Positions 25,258 to 33,731 of a stretch of 64,000 nucleotides of DNA are shown here, piece after piece. How positions within the stretch are numbered: position 1 is the stretch's first letter; each line of letters begins with the position of its first letter. The DNA lies in assembly GCA_023404955.1 (NCBI GenBank), contig JAEXZY010000126.1:1-64000 (forward strand), written 5' to 3'. Under the pieces are notes generated by a model that made no database searches, was not told where the DNA came from, and saw only the letters and a program-made list of their open reading frames with translations. Both the position numbers and the translations under genes were made by a program. Origin of the DNA: Actinomycetes bacterium (GTDB lineage: Bacteria > Actinomycetota > Actinomycetes > Mycobacteriales > Mycobacteriaceae).

Positions 25258-25647
25258 ATGACAGCAGCAGGAACGTCCAAGTTGGAAGCCCGGCGACGGG
25301 CTGTGGAAGCGACCCGGCGCGCCAACGAAGCGCGTGCTGCGCGGGATAAGGCGAACATCGACGACGCCACGAACTTTTTGTACGAGGTCGGCAAGGTCGC
25401 CGAGGTCGAGGTCTGGAAGACGGAGCGCCTGGCGCAGCTGCGCGAGCAGGTGGACGCCGAAGCGGCCAAGCGCGTGGCCACGCACCGGGCGAAGGCCGGC
25501 GCGGTGGTCGCGCGCATGCAGGGCCGTGATGAGACGCTGACGACCATTGCCGCACGGACAGACGTCGGGATCGGCATTGTTCGGACCATGCTGCGGCACG
25601 CTCCGAAAGCCGAGAAGTCCACGTCAGCAACGGTTCGCACGCAGTAG
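25258..25647 (+). CDS. Small coiled-coil/HTH protein of mobile-element type
   Basis: A 129-aa highly charged helical protein. Residues 8-100 are Ala/Arg/Glu-rich helices (ARRRAVEATRRANEARAARDKANIDD and following) suggesting a coiled coil. Residues about 85-115 resemble a short HTH (DETLTTIAARTDVGIGIVRTMLRHA). ATG start; the open frame extends upstream without plausible sequence. It resembles small hypothetical proteins common on mycobacterial phages and plasmids, though no named family is recognised. Confidence 0.6.
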   Translation: MTAAGTSKLEARRRAVEATRRANEARAARDKANIDDATNFLYEVGKVAEVEVWKTERLAQLREQVDAEAAKRVATHRAKAGAVVARMQGRDETLTTIAARTDVGIGIVRTMLRHAPKAEKSTSATVRTQ

Positions 25648-26058
25648 GCGGTGGCGGTGAGGTTGGTGGCGAGCCTGGCGGTGTCGCCTACCCGGGGGCC
25701 GACGAGCCCGACGCGGCCTCGGCCTGCTGCAGGGGACGACAGGTGCGCGTCACGGTGGATGAGACGAACATCGTGTTGCGAGGGCAGCAGAACTCCGGCG
25801 GCCTCGGCGCCGGGAATCCGCCGGCCCTCGCGCATCGCGACGATGCGCTGCGGGAGCTGCGCACGGACCCGGGACTGTTGAGCGCAGGGGGTCGCGACTC
25901 AGGGGGATTTGCAGCGGCGCAGGGCGTTGTTCGGCCGTGTCTCAGATGGCACAGCGCAGCGGTAGCTCCTTGAACGCCGCTGCGGCCCTGTCAGTCGGGA
26001 CGCCGCAGGCGGCTCTGGACAGGCCCAGTGTCTGTGCACGGACGTAGGGTCAGCGGCC
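25648..26058. other. Intergenic region, no clear gene
   Basis: About 410 bp. A 76-residue open frame (25743-25973, +) has no recognisable features, and I do not call it. Nothing else seen. Confidence 0.4.
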
Positions 26059-26561
26059 TTGAGAAGCGCGGGACAGCTGGTTGTTGATCGGCTGTTGCAC
26101 GCCGCTGAGATTGCCCGGTTTCATAGCCACGTCGTCTGTGGGCCAACGCCTTCGGATTGCAACATCTGGACCGGGGCGATCGGTGCCGATGGTTACGGCC
26201 GTTTCTATCTCACGCGCGACGGTGTGGGGTTCTGTGTGCGTCCGCATCGCTACGCGTTGGCGATCGCAGGCGGAAGCGTGGCGGCGGGCGTGCTGGGTTT
26301 GCACGAATGCGACAACCCGGTGTCGTAAAAATCGCGGCCGCGACAGACGTTCAATAGCACGTGGTGTCGGGCTCCCAGGGCGACAACATGGAGGGGATGG
26401 CGCGGATGCGTCGCGGCGGTGGGCGCCATGCGGTGCGACGCTTCGACAGTCGCGGTGTACGGCGTGAGCGATCGGTGGCGCTACGCGAGGCGGTGCGCCA
26501 TGGCTGGGATGCCGCCGCGGTGCAGGCGGCGCTGCTTGGTGATCAGCCCACGCTGTGGTGA
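26059..26561 (+). pseudogene. Degenerate HNH endonuclease-type gene
   Basis: The first frame (26059-26328, TTG start) encodes a typical actinobacterial HNH-nuclease start: NIWTGAIGADGYGRFYL, RPHRYALAIAGG, then LHECDNPVS and stop. Family members read LHxCDNPxCV here. Supplying one base after GGTGT restores VCVKIAAATDVQ, then an in-frame TAG, then HVVSGSQGDNMEGMARMRRGGGR in the second frame (26361-26561). The last part matches the family motif of H-V...G-x-Q-x-D-N-M and the RRGGG tail. So one deletion and one nonsense codon separate it from an intact gene. I infer a decayed mobile-element endonuclease. Confidence 0.7.
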
Positions 26562-26688
26562 TCCTGGCGCGGGCGGAGCGGCGGTGGCTGTGTTGCGCCA
26601 GAGACCCTTGGACGGCGGGTTCGTCGCCCTGGCGGGCGGTGTCGCAGCGTCGAGCTGAACGGGCCAGGGGAGCGGCCGAGAGGGCGCC

Positions 26689-27222
26689 TTAGCCGCGCTG
26701 CAGGAGCACCGCGTCGCGCGGCGGGCGCACCGTTGTGGCGTCGAACCACACGGGCAGCGCGCAGACGCCGGCTGTGCGGGCCCGCCAGATGCGGTGCTGG
26801 CCAATCGTTTCGCGCTGGCCGTGACCGTTGGTGTAGACGCGCAGCGAGCCGCTGTAGCTCAGCAGCGCCAGCGTCAGTCGGGGGTCCGCCGCAGCGAGAT
26901 CGGCGAACGGCGCGTGGTGGCGCGCGGCGTGGGCTTTGTCGGCGGTGTCGGCATTGGCCGGGGAGGGCTCGAGGAAGGCAGTGACTGCGGGCAGTACCAC
27001 GGTCCAGTTTCCGGCGTGGACGTCGCAGGCTTGGCGGCGCGCGGAGATCGCGTCGTTGGTGAACAGTTCGCGGTAGCCGTCTTGCCCGGGGTGCTGACCG
27101 CGTGTGCGGAGCACAGCCTCAAGGGCAAGGGGACAGTTGGAGCGTGTGCCGTCTTGGAGGGGCCGCTCACCCATCGTGTGGGGGTAGGGCAGCTCGGCGA
27201 CGGGGGTCAGGTAGTAAGGCAT
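26689..27222 (-). CDS. Hypothetical protein, 177 aa
   Basis: Starts MPYYLTPVAELPYPHTMGERP and contains LTLALLSYSGSLRVYTNGHGQRETIGQHRIWRARTAGV near the C-terminus. No family recognised. The ATG at 27222 lies 16 bp after the reconstructed stop of the frameshifted gene upstream (27239), so the two were probably co-transcribed. The open frame that runs further upstream to 27471 is only an artefact of that frameshift. Gene context is plasmid- or island-like. Confidence 0.5.
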   Translation of the reverse strand: MPYYLTPVAELPYPHTMGERPLQDGTRSNCPLALEAVLRTRGQHPGQDGYRELFTNDAISARRQACDVHAGNWTVVLPAVTAFLEPSPANADTADKAHAARHHAPFADLAAADPRLTLALLSYSGSLRVYTNGHGQRETIGQHRIWRARTAGVCALPVWFDATTVRPPRDAVLLQRG

Positions 27223-27238
27223 GACGCGGGTGGTGGAG

Positions 27239-27471
27239 TTACGACGCCAGCAGCCTGGAGCGGCGCGTGACTTGCGCGGGGCCGCCGACCTCGAACGGGA
27301 GCACGTCGACTCGAAGTACTTCCCGGCCAACATGGGATCGTCGTAGCCCAAGTCGCCGTGCACGCGCTGCAGGGACTCCATGCCCAGCTCGCATGCCAGC
27401 CTGGCGGCTTGGTCGGCGGTGTGCGCGACGGCCGTCGCCTCGACTGGGGTCCGGACGGTGGCCACGAACAC
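27239..27471 (-). pseudogene. Frameshifted hypothetical gene
   Basis: The GTG-started frame reads FVATVRTPVEATAVAHTADQ and continues to AGKYFE near 27315. It then turns into low-quality Ser/Arg-rich sequence. Inserting one G after GAG (so GAGGTCGAC) gives VDVLPFEVGGPAQVTRR, then LLAS and a TAA at 27239-27241, a natural protein end of about 78 aa. A single-base deletion is therefore likely. No family recognised. Confidence 0.5.
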
Positions 27472-27490
27472 GGTTGTATGTCAGGTCTCT

Positions 27491-27682
27491 TTAAGACGCG
27501 AGCGCGTGAACGGGGCTGGCGGCGAATACGGCGTGGAGGTCGCGGCGGGCGTCGAGTTCGGAGTAGGGCTCGATGGTGGCCACGCCGACGACGCGCGGCC
27601 TGGCCTCGTCCAGGGAGATCAACTCGAACGCTGTGTGAGCGGCGTTGAGCTGAGTGGGCCGGTGGTAGTTGTCCGACAACAC
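27491..27682 (-). CDS. Hypothetical protein fragment, 63 aa
   Basis: GTG-started frame: LSDNYHRPTQLNAAHTAFE, then LISLDEARPRVVGVATIEP. The sequence looks like genuine protein (alternating strands and helices). In-frame residues upstream (HTYLV) suggest the original gene was longer and has lost its start. It is in the same orientation as the two genes at 26689-27471, with a 19-bp gap. No family recognised; possibly a remnant. Confidence 0.35.
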   Translation of the reverse strand: MLSDNYHRPTQLNAAHTAFELISLDEARPRVVGVATIEPYSELDARRDLHAVFAASPVHALAS

Positions 27683-27920
27683 CAGGTAGGTGTGCAGGCG
27701 TGTACATGGGTGCTCCCTGGATGAGTGATAGCGGTGTGCGGACCGGGCTGAGTTACGCGGCGGCAGCAGCCAGTGCCTACTCTGCTGCGCAGCTCTACTG
27801 GCGCGACTGGGCTAACGGTCAGGTAGTGCTGGGCAATCACCGGCGGTGGTGGCGGTGTCGGCTGGGGGCCGGCCGGGGGTGTCGCGGCAGTGTTCATCTG
27901 TCGTTCACTTGCCCGGTGAT

Positions 27921-27948
27921 TCGATGAGTGTCAATATCGATGAATGTC
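27921..27948. promoter_or_regulatory. Direct repeats at the arsR start, probable ArsR operator
   Basis: TCGATGAGTGTC (27921-27932) and TCGATGAATGTC (27937-27948) are 12-bp direct repeats with one mismatch, in 16-bp register. The second overlaps the arsR start codon. Position and AT-rich character fit an autoregulatory ArsR site; this is inference. Confidence 0.55.
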
Positions 27949-28318
27949 GAATCAACAGGACGGGCCGGCCGACGCCTGCTGCGTGACGCCGCCGCTGCTG
28001 CGGGAGCCGCTCACTAAACCTGCAGCCGCCGAGATGGCCAAGAAGTTGAAGGCGCTCGCCGATCCGGTGCGGCTGCGGTTGTTCAGTGCGATCGCCAGTC
28101 ATTCCGGTGGGGAGGCGTGCGTCTGTGACATCTCGGGCGGCATCGACGTCTCCCAACCCACGGTGTCGCATCACCTCAAGGTGTTGCGCGCCGCCGGTTT
28201 GTTGACCTCCGAGCGTCGGGCGTCGTGGGTGTACTACGCCGTAGTCCCGGAGGCGCTGCGCGAGATCGCGGCGCTGCTGGATCTCGACGCGGCAGCGCTG
28301 GCAGGGGCGACGGCATGA
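27944..28318 (+). CDS. arsR: ArsR/SmtB family arsenic-responsive repressor
   Basis: A 124-aa winged-helix repressor. The HTH recognition region is SQPTVSHHLKVLRAAGLL. The metalloid site is probably C59 and C61 in EACVCDI, equivalent to the alpha-3 ELCVCD motif of classical ArsR, with an additional CC pair at residues 12-13 near the N-terminus that could supply a third thiolate. It is the first gene of the ars operon; its stop overlaps the ATG of acr3 (ATGA). As(III) binding would release the operon (family knowledge). Confidence 0.93.
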   Translation: MSNQQDGPADACCVTPPLLREPLTKPAAAEMAKKLKALADPVRLRLFSAIASHSGGEACVCDISGGIDVSQPTVSHHLKVLRAAGLLTSERRASWVYYAVVPEALREIAALLDLDAAALAGATA

Positions 28319-29427
28319 CCGACACGGTGGCGAGTACCTCAGCGCCGGTGGTGGGCAAGCTGTCCACCCTGGACCGGTTCCTGCCGGTGTGGATTGGTGT
28401 CGCGATGGCCGCCGGGCTGCTGCTGGGGCGGTGGGTGCCGGGCATGAACGCGGCGCTGGACGGCGTGCAGATCGATGGCATTTCGTTGCCGATCGCGCTC
28501 GGCCTGCTGATCATGATGTATCCGGTGCTGGCCAAGGTGCGCTACGACCGCCTCGACACCGTGACCGGCGACCGCAAGCTGCTGCTCAGCTCACTGTTCT
28601 TGAACTGGGTGTTTGGGCCGGCATTGATGTTCGCTCTCGCCTGGCTGATGCTGCCGGACCTGCCCGAGTACCGGACCGGGCTGATCATCGTCGGCCTGGC
28701 CCGCTGCATCGCCATGGTCATCATCTGGAACGACCTGGCCTGCGGGGACCGCGAGGCCGCCGCCGTCCTGGTGGCGTTGAATTCGATATTCCAGGTCATC
28801 ATGTTCGCGGTGTTGGGCTGGTTTTACCTGTCGGTGCTACCGGGCTGGCTCGGCCTGGAGCAGACCACCATCGACACCTCGCCGTGGCAGATCGCAAAGT
28901 CGGTGCTGATCTTCCTGGGCATCCCACTGTTGGCTGGCTACCTGTCACGGCGAGTGGGCGAGAAGGCCAAGGGCCGCGACTGGTACGAGTCGCAATTCCT
29001 GCCGCGGATCGGGCCGTGGGCGCTCTACGGGCTGCTGTTCACCATCGTCATTCTCTTTGCGCTGCAAGGCGAACAGATCACCAGCCGCCCGCTCGACGTG
29101 GTGCGGATCGCGCTGCCCCTGCTGGTGTACTTCGCAATCATGTGGGGCGGCGGCTATCTGCTCGGCGCAGCGATCGGCCTCGGTTACCAACGCACCACCA
29201 CCTTGGCGTTCACCGCGGCGGGCAACAACTTCGAACTCGCCATCGCCGTGGCGATCGCCACCTACGGCGCCACCTCCGGACAAGCCCTGGCCGGGGTGGT
29301 CGGCCCACTGATCGAAGTCCCGGTCCTGGTCGGGCTGGTGTACGTGTCACTGGCCTTGCGCCGACGCTTCCGCGACCAGGGCACTGTGCCCGTCGCTGTC
29401 AACCCGTCCACGACAAAGGAGTCGTAA
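28315..29427 (+). CDS. acr3: Arsenite efflux transporter ACR3
   Basis: A 370-aa membrane carrier with ten predicted transmembrane segments, exporting As(III) from the cytoplasm. Marks are LPIALGLLIMMYPVLAKVRYD, the essential Cys in GLARCIAMVIIWNDLACGD (C131), FTAAGNNFELAIAVAIA and the late membrane glutamate in GPLIEVPVLVGL. The ATG overlaps the arsR stop. It is followed by two arsC genes, so arsenate reduced by them would be exported here. This is the ACR3 (BASS superfamily) type, not ArsB. Confidence 0.95.
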   Translation: MTDTVASTSAPVVGKLSTLDRFLPVWIGVAMAAGLLLGRWVPGMNAALDGVQIDGISLPIALGLLIMMYPVLAKVRYDRLDTVTGDRKLLLSSLFLNWVFGPALMFALAWLMLPDLPEYRTGLIIVGLARCIAMVIIWNDLACGDREAAAVLVALNSIFQVIMFAVLGWFYLSVLPGWLGLEQTTIDTSPWQIAKSVLIFLGIPLLAGYLSRRVGEKAKGRDWYESQFLPRIGPWALYGLLFTIVILFALQGEQITSRPLDVVRIALPLLVYFAIMWGGGYLLGAAIGLGYQRTTTLAFTAAGNNFELAIAVAIATYGATSGQALAGVVGPLIEVPVLVGLVYVSLALRRRFRDQGTVPVAVNPSTTKES

Positions 29428-29431
29428 CACC

Positions 29432-30109
29432 ATGTCAATGTCTGATAGCCCCGCCGCCTTACGCCCGCACCGCGACCTGTCCATCGATCAGCAGCACGCG
29501 CTCAAGACTGCCGCTACCCGGTTGGAGCGCGACTTCGGCGACAGTTTCGGTGTCGAGACGATCGAACGGTTCCTGCACACGTCCTACGACCAGTTCGCCG
29601 GCCGCGCGTCGGTCCCCAATTTCCTTCCGCTGCTCGCCGAACGGTTCGCCCGCCAACGCCTGCACGCCTTGGCCCGGGTGGAAGGCAAGATCAGCGACGG
29701 CAAGCCCACGGTGCTGTTCCTGTGCACCCACAACGCCGGACGCTCCCAGATGGCCTTGGGCTTCTTCACCCACTTCGCCGGCGACGACGCCGTCGCGTGG
29801 TCGGGCGGCTCCGAACCCGGCGACCGCATCAACCCGTCCGCGGTCGCGGCGATGGCCGAGGTCGGCATCGACATCACCGGCGAGTTCCCCAAGCCCTGGA
29901 CCGATGAAATCGTCCAGGCCGCTGACGTGGTGGTCACCATGGGCTGCGGCGATGCCTGCCCCATTTTCCCCGGCAAGCGTTACGAGAACTGGGACCTGCC
30001 CGACCCGGAAGGTCAGGACGTTACCGCGGTACGGCCGATCCGCGACGACCTCGAAGAACGCGTCCGTCGGCTGCTCGCGGAACTCCACGTCACCGCACGC
30101 CAGAACTAA
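29432..30109 (+). CDS. arsC: Arsenate reductase ArsC, LMW-phosphatase type with N-terminal helical domain
   Basis: 225 aa. Residues 1-85 form a three-helix domain (LSIDQQHALKTAATRLERDFGD, then SVPNFLPLLAERFARQRL) found fused to actinobacterial ArsC. Residues 92-225 form the low-molecular-weight phosphatase fold with P-loop C98-T-H-N-A-G-R104-S and redox cysteines C172 and C176 in MGCGDACPIFPG. This suits a thiol relay, probably with thioredoxin or mycothiol/mycoredoxin. It is 4 bp after acr3 and in the same operon. Confidence 0.92.
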   Translation: MSMSDSPAALRPHRDLSIDQQHALKTAATRLERDFGDSFGVETIERFLHTSYDQFAGRASVPNFLPLLAERFARQRLHALARVEGKISDGKPTVLFLCTHNAGRSQMALGFFTHFAGDDAVAWSGGSEPGDRINPSAVAAMAEVGIDITGEFPKPWTDEIVQAADVVVTMGCGDACPIFPGKRYENWDLPDPEGQDVTAVRPIRDDLEERVRRLLAELHVTARQN

Positions 30110-30124
30110 GGAGCCAGTACAACG

Positions 30125-30544
30125 ATGACTACCTCGTCGACACCGTCGGTGCTGTTCGTGTGCGTCAAGAACGGCGGCAAATCGCAGATGGCCGCCGGGC
30201 TCATGCGCCACCTCGCCGGCGACACCGTGACCGTCTACTCCGCCGGCACCAAACCCGGTGGCGCGGTCAACGACCTGTCCGCCCAAGCCCTGCTCGAGGT
30301 CGGCATCGACATCAGCGGTGAGCAGCCCAAGCCGGTGGACTACGAGCTGGCCCGCGACGTCGACCTGGTGGTCACGCTCGGTCGGGAAGCCCAACTCGAT
30401 CCGCTGCCGGGCACCCGGGTGGAGAACTGGGACACCGACGAACCCTCCGAACGCGGTATCGACGGCCTCGAACGTATGCGCCTGGTCCGCGACGACATCG
30501 CCGTCCGCGTGCAACGCCTGCACACCACGCTCACCGACGCCTGA
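30125..30544 (+). CDS. arsC: Arsenate-mycothiol transferase-like ArsC with Cx5K loop
   Basis: 139 aa, phosphatase fold without the extra N-terminal domain. The P-loop is C13-V-K-N-G-G-K19-S, i.e. Lys replaces the usual Arg. I know this loop type from Corynebacterium glutamicum ArsC1/ArsC2, which transfer mycothiol to arsenate and depend on mycoredoxin. The second-cysteine region of the 29432 protein is absent (DLVVTLGREAQLDPLPG), fitting a single-cysteine transferase mechanism. The operon therefore encodes two mechanistically different reductases. Confidence 0.88.
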   Translation: MTTSSTPSVLFVCVKNGGKSQMAAGLMRHLAGDTVTVYSAGTKPGGAVNDLSAQALLEVGIDISGEQPKPVDYELARDVDLVVTLGREAQLDPLPGTRVENWDTDEPSERGIDGLERMRLVRDDIAVRVQRLHTTLTDA

Positions 30545-30616
30545 CACCAACCCCGCTCTCACGCTGCAGCGCAGCAGCACAACCCTTCCCACTCGATACA
30601 CCGAGGAGACTTCGTC

Positions 30617-32056
30617 ATGCCCGCACGCCATATCGTCGCCATCGGCGGCAGCGACGCCGGAATAAGCGCCGCTCTGCGCATCTGTGAACTCGACCCCAGC
30701 ACCGAGGTCACCGTCGTCGTCGCCGACGCCTACCCCAATTTTTCCATCTGCGGCATCCCCTACTACGTCTCCGGGGAGGTCACGCACTGGACCAACCTGG
30801 CCCACCGCACCGCTGATGACCTAGCCGCCACCGGCATGCGGGTCCTCACCGACACCCGCGCCACCAGAATTAACGTCGGCGAGCACACCCTCGACGTCCT
30901 CGACCCCACCGGGGCGCCCACTGAACTGTCCTATGACGCCCTGATCGTGGGCACCGGCGCCGTCAGTGCCCGCCCACCGATCACCGGTTTGACCGGACCG
31001 GACGCCCTCGGCCCCAAAGATGGCGTGCACCTGCTGCATTCGATGGGCGACACCTTCGCCGTCATGGAGTCCCTGGAGCAACGCCAACCGGCCACCGCGG
31101 TCATCATCGGCGCCGGCTACATCGGTCTGGAGATGGCCGAAGGACTCACCACCCGCGGTATCGCCGTCACGCAGATCGAGGCGCTACCCGAAGTACTGCC
31201 GACCGTCGATCCCGAGCTGGGCGCCCTGGTCCATGACGAACTGGAACGCCACGGCGTGCAGGTCCTCACCAACACCACCGTCTCCGCCGTCACCCGCACC
31301 GCCAACGGCGCGCTCACCGTGACCGCTCATCGTGATGGCGAAACCCTGCATCAGACAGTTGATTTCGTTCTCGTCGTGGTCGGCGTGAAGGCTGATGTGG
31401 AGCTGGCCGCCGATGCCGGCGCCGAACTCGGGATCAAGGGCGCGATCGCCGTGGATGAGGCGATGCGCACCACCCTGTCGGATGTGTTCGCCGCCGGGGA
31501 TTGCGTGCACACCCACCACCGCCTCCTCGGCGTGACCTGGCTGCCGCTGGGCACCACTGCCCACAAGCAGGGCCGCGTCGCCGGGGAGAACGCCCTCGGC
31601 GGCGACGCCCGCTTCGCCGGCAGCCTCGGCACCCAGGTGGTCAAGTTATTCGACCTGGTGGCCGCCCGCACCGGGCTGCGTGACCACGAAGTGCTGGCCG
31701 CAGACCGCGGATGGACACCAGCCACCATCGCTGCCACACCCGATGACCACAAGGCGTACTACCCGGGTGCGACCCCGATTCACATCCGGATCACTGGCGA
31801 TGAACGCACCGGTCGACTGCTGGGGGCCCAACTCGTCGGTCACCGCAGTGCAGAGGTGTCCAAGCGGGTCGACACCTACGCCGCCGCGCTGTTCCACGAG
31901 ATGAGCGTCGAGGGCTTCTCCGAGCTGGACCTGTCCTACACCCCGCCGCTGGGATCACCCTGGGATGCCACGCAAATGGCCACCCAGACCTGGGCGCGCC
32001 AACTCCGGGCGAAAGGCGTTCAGCTGACCTCGGAGGATCACCCAACACGGGTGTAG
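30617..32056 (+). CDS. FAD-dependent pyridine nucleotide-disulfide oxidoreductase (CoA-disulfide reductase-like)
   Basis: 479 aa. FAD-binding IVAIGGSDAGISAAL at the N-terminus; single redox cysteine C45 in NFSICGIPYYVSG, as in CoA-disulfide reductase and NADH oxidase relatives. NAD(P) motif VIIGAGYIGLEMAEGL near residue 163, FAD motif VFAAGDCVHTHH near 295, and a C-terminal dimerisation domain (YYPGATPIHIRITGDERTGRLLGAQLVG). It is 72 bp after the second arsC and ends in a strong terminator, so it is the last gene of the ars operon. It may regenerate a thiol for arsenate reduction or detoxify mixed disulfides (inference). Confidence 0.88.
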   Translation: MPARHIVAIGGSDAGISAALRICELDPSTEVTVVVADAYPNFSICGIPYYVSGEVTHWTNLAHRTADDLAATGMRVLTDTRATRINVGEHTLDVLDPTGAPTELSYDALIVGTGAVSARPPITGLTGPDALGPKDGVHLLHSMGDTFAVMESLEQRQPATAVIIGAGYIGLEMAEGLTTRGIAVTQIEALPEVLPTVDPELGALVHDELERHGVQVLTNTTVSAVTRTANGALTVTAHRDGETLHQTVDFVLVVVGVKADVELAADAGAELGIKGAIAVDEAMRTTLSDVFAAGDCVHTHHRLLGVTWLPLGTTAHKQGRVAGENALGGDARFAGSLGTQVVKLFDLVAARTGLRDHEVLAADRGWTPATIAATPDDHKAYYPGATPIHIRITGDERTGRLLGAQLVGHRSAEVSKRVDTYAAALFHEMSVEGFSELDLSYTPPLGSPWDATQMATQTWARQLRAKGVQLTSEDHPTRV

Positions 32057-32089
32057 CCGTGCAATCGGCTACACCCCGACGATCGGGGC
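32049..32089 (+). terminator. Tandem hairpins ending the ars operon
   Basis: GGGTGTAGCCG pairs with CGGCTACACCC (11 bp, 6-nt loop), and the stop codon lies in the stem. An overlapping CCCCGA/TCGGGG hairpin follows directly. No long T-run, as is usual in mycobacteria. Confidence 0.75.
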
Positions 32090-32369
32090 GGGGGTCTGAA
32101 CCCGCGGCCTGGTGGCCACACCGGCCCCATGTTGCGAGGTCGCGCTCAAACAAGCGACTGCCGCGATGCTGAGGCGAAACCGCTTTTATCTGGGGGCGAG
32201 ATCGTTTCCGCCGCTACGCCGCGCGCCTGAAGGACGCCGTCTTGGTTGCAACCGCTGAGCGTCTGACCAACGTGACGGTGCGGCGCGCAGTTGAAGTTCT
32301 TGGGGGTTACGTTTGGGTAAGTTGTCGGCAATCGGGGCTAGATTCAAGGCCGGAAAGCATTGGAAGGGG
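32090..32369. other. Intergenic region before the toxin-antitoxin pair
   Basis: No gene seen; it should contain the promoter of the DUF433 antitoxin operon. Confidence 0.4.
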
Positions 32370-33053
32370 ATGATGAAGAGCAACGCCACTCATGACGATG
32401 ATCGGTTCACTCTGGGCATCCTAAACATGGCTGACGCAGCGCGTTTCCTGGCGATCAAGCGACAAACTTTTCACCGTTGGGCAAAGGATTACGAGCGTGG
32501 TGACGCGCTGATTCACGTGGTCGCAGCACCGGCCCGGAAAGCGAACGTGTCGTTCATTGCGCTCACCGAGGCTTACGTCCTAGAGGCGCTGCGTGATGCC
32601 GGAGTGCACATTCGGCGGATTCGGCCGGCGCTTGACGCGCTTCAGAAAGAGTTCGGCAGGGAGTACGTCCTCACCGCTCCCAATCTTGCAACAGACGGTA
32701 TCGACGTCCTTTGGGATTTTTCCAAGTCGAGGGCAGGCGCTGGCCTCATCGAGGCGCGTTCAGGCCAGAATGTGATCCGCGAGATTGTCCAGGACTACAT
32801 CCAGTACATCTCCTGGGACGGTGGAGATGTCCCATATCAGCTTGAACTGAGGCAATGGGCACCCGCGAAGGTGGTCGTCGATCCCCGCTATGGGTTCGGC
32901 CAGCCGCGCTTTGGTACTGCGGGCCCGCGTGTGGCGGACGTCGCGGCGATGCTGAGGGCGGGGGAGCCGGGGGAGGTGGTTGCTGATGAGTTCGGAATCT
33001 CCCGCGAAGAAGTCCGAACCGCCGCACGCGTCCTCCTGGGCCGCGCCGCCTGA
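32370..33053 (+). CDS. DUF433-type antitoxin with N-terminal HTH
   Basis: 227 aa. Residues about 12-45 look like an HTH (FTLGILNMADAARFLAIKRQTFHRWAKDYERG). The centre is the conserved region of long DUF433 proteins (TEAYVLEALRDAGVHIRRIRPALDAL, VPYQLELRQWAPAKVVVDPRYGFGQPRF). The C-terminal DUF433 winged helix is RVADVAAMLRAGEPGEVVADEFGISREEV. The ATG pair at 32370/32373 has GGAAGGGG just upstream. It overlaps the PIN-like gene by 68 bp. Family knowledge: DUF433 proteins pair with PIN-like (VapC45/DUF5615) toxins. Confidence 0.82.
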   Translation: MMKSNATHDDDRFTLGILNMADAARFLAIKRQTFHRWAKDYERGDALIHVVAAPARKANVSFIALTEAYVLEALRDAGVHIRRIRPALDALQKEFGREYVLTAPNLATDGIDVLWDFSKSRAGAGLIEARSGQNVIREIVQDYIQYISWDGGDVPYQLELRQWAPAKVVVDPRYGFGQPRFGTAGPRVADVAAMLRAGEPGEVVADEFGISREEVRTAARVLLGRAA

Positions 33054-33582
33054 GTTTTACCTCGACGAGAATCTCGCCGGTAAGACCCTGCGCCGCTCCA
33101 TCGAGGCGTTTGGGTACAAAGTCCACACTCCACCAGAGTTGTACGGTTCACGCGCGGCGGCCCAGGGCACTGACGATGCTGTGTGGCTGCGAGATGTCGG
33201 TCGTAGGCAGTGGGTCGCAATCGGCCGCGATACAACGATTTTGAAGACTCCGAGCGAATTGGCTGCGCTGAAGGCCGCCAAGATTCACATGTTCCTGTTT
33301 CCGGGCGAGGCGACGCGGGCCGCGTTGGTGGAGGCGGTGGCTGCAACGCTGCGCGATATCTGCACAGAAGCCATGAGCGGTACGCCGGGTGTGTGCGGGT
33401 CCATGGTGGCAAGACACCTCGCCTCGAGCGCCTGTAGGACACGCGTCAACGTCGAAGCATGTGAAGCTCATCCGTCGGGCGACGCTATCCTTGGCGCCGG
33501 CCCGACAACGGTAAAGAGGACGCTGCTCTCAGTGTCAATTCGCCCGCCGAGGCTCTTGCTCTTGTGCGACCGTTGGTTCTAG
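32986..33582 (+). CDS. PIN-like ribonuclease toxin (VapC45/DUF5615-like)
   Basis: 198 aa from an ATG with GGGAGG about 7 bp upstream, inside the end of the antitoxin gene. The PIN-like core is FYLDENLAGKTLRRSIEAFGYKVHTP (acidic D and E of the active site), then GTDDAVWLRDVGRRQWVAIGRDTTI, and the IHMFLFPGEATRAALVEA strand. It presumably cleaves RNA and is held inactive by the DUF433 partner. The last 35 residues (after NVEACEAHPSG) look unlike the family and may be read-through after loss of the original stop. Confidence 0.78.
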   Translation: MSSESPAKKSEPPHASSWAAPPEFYLDENLAGKTLRRSIEAFGYKVHTPPELYGSRAAAQGTDDAVWLRDVGRRQWVAIGRDTTILKTPSELAALKAAKIHMFLFPGEATRAALVEAVAATLRDICTEAMSGTPGVCGSMVARHLASSACRTRVNVEACEAHPSGDAILGAGPTTVKRTLLSVSIRPPRLLLLCDRWF

Positions 33583-33731
33583 ACCTCGCCTCCAATTGGC
33601 CGTAGCCACCGGGGTCGGCGTGACCACGTCTGGATTGTCACGCGGGCGAAAGCAAAGCAGTGGGGGCAACCGGACGTCACGTGTCCCGCCTCGTGAAGTC
33701 GCCGGATCTGTTCAAGTGCCAGACCCGGAGT

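Noticed and set aside
28389..30128. Long open frame of 579 codons across acr3 and arsC
   Set aside because: It is an Arg/Pro-rich alternate frame over two genes with clear motifs; high GC makes such shadows long.
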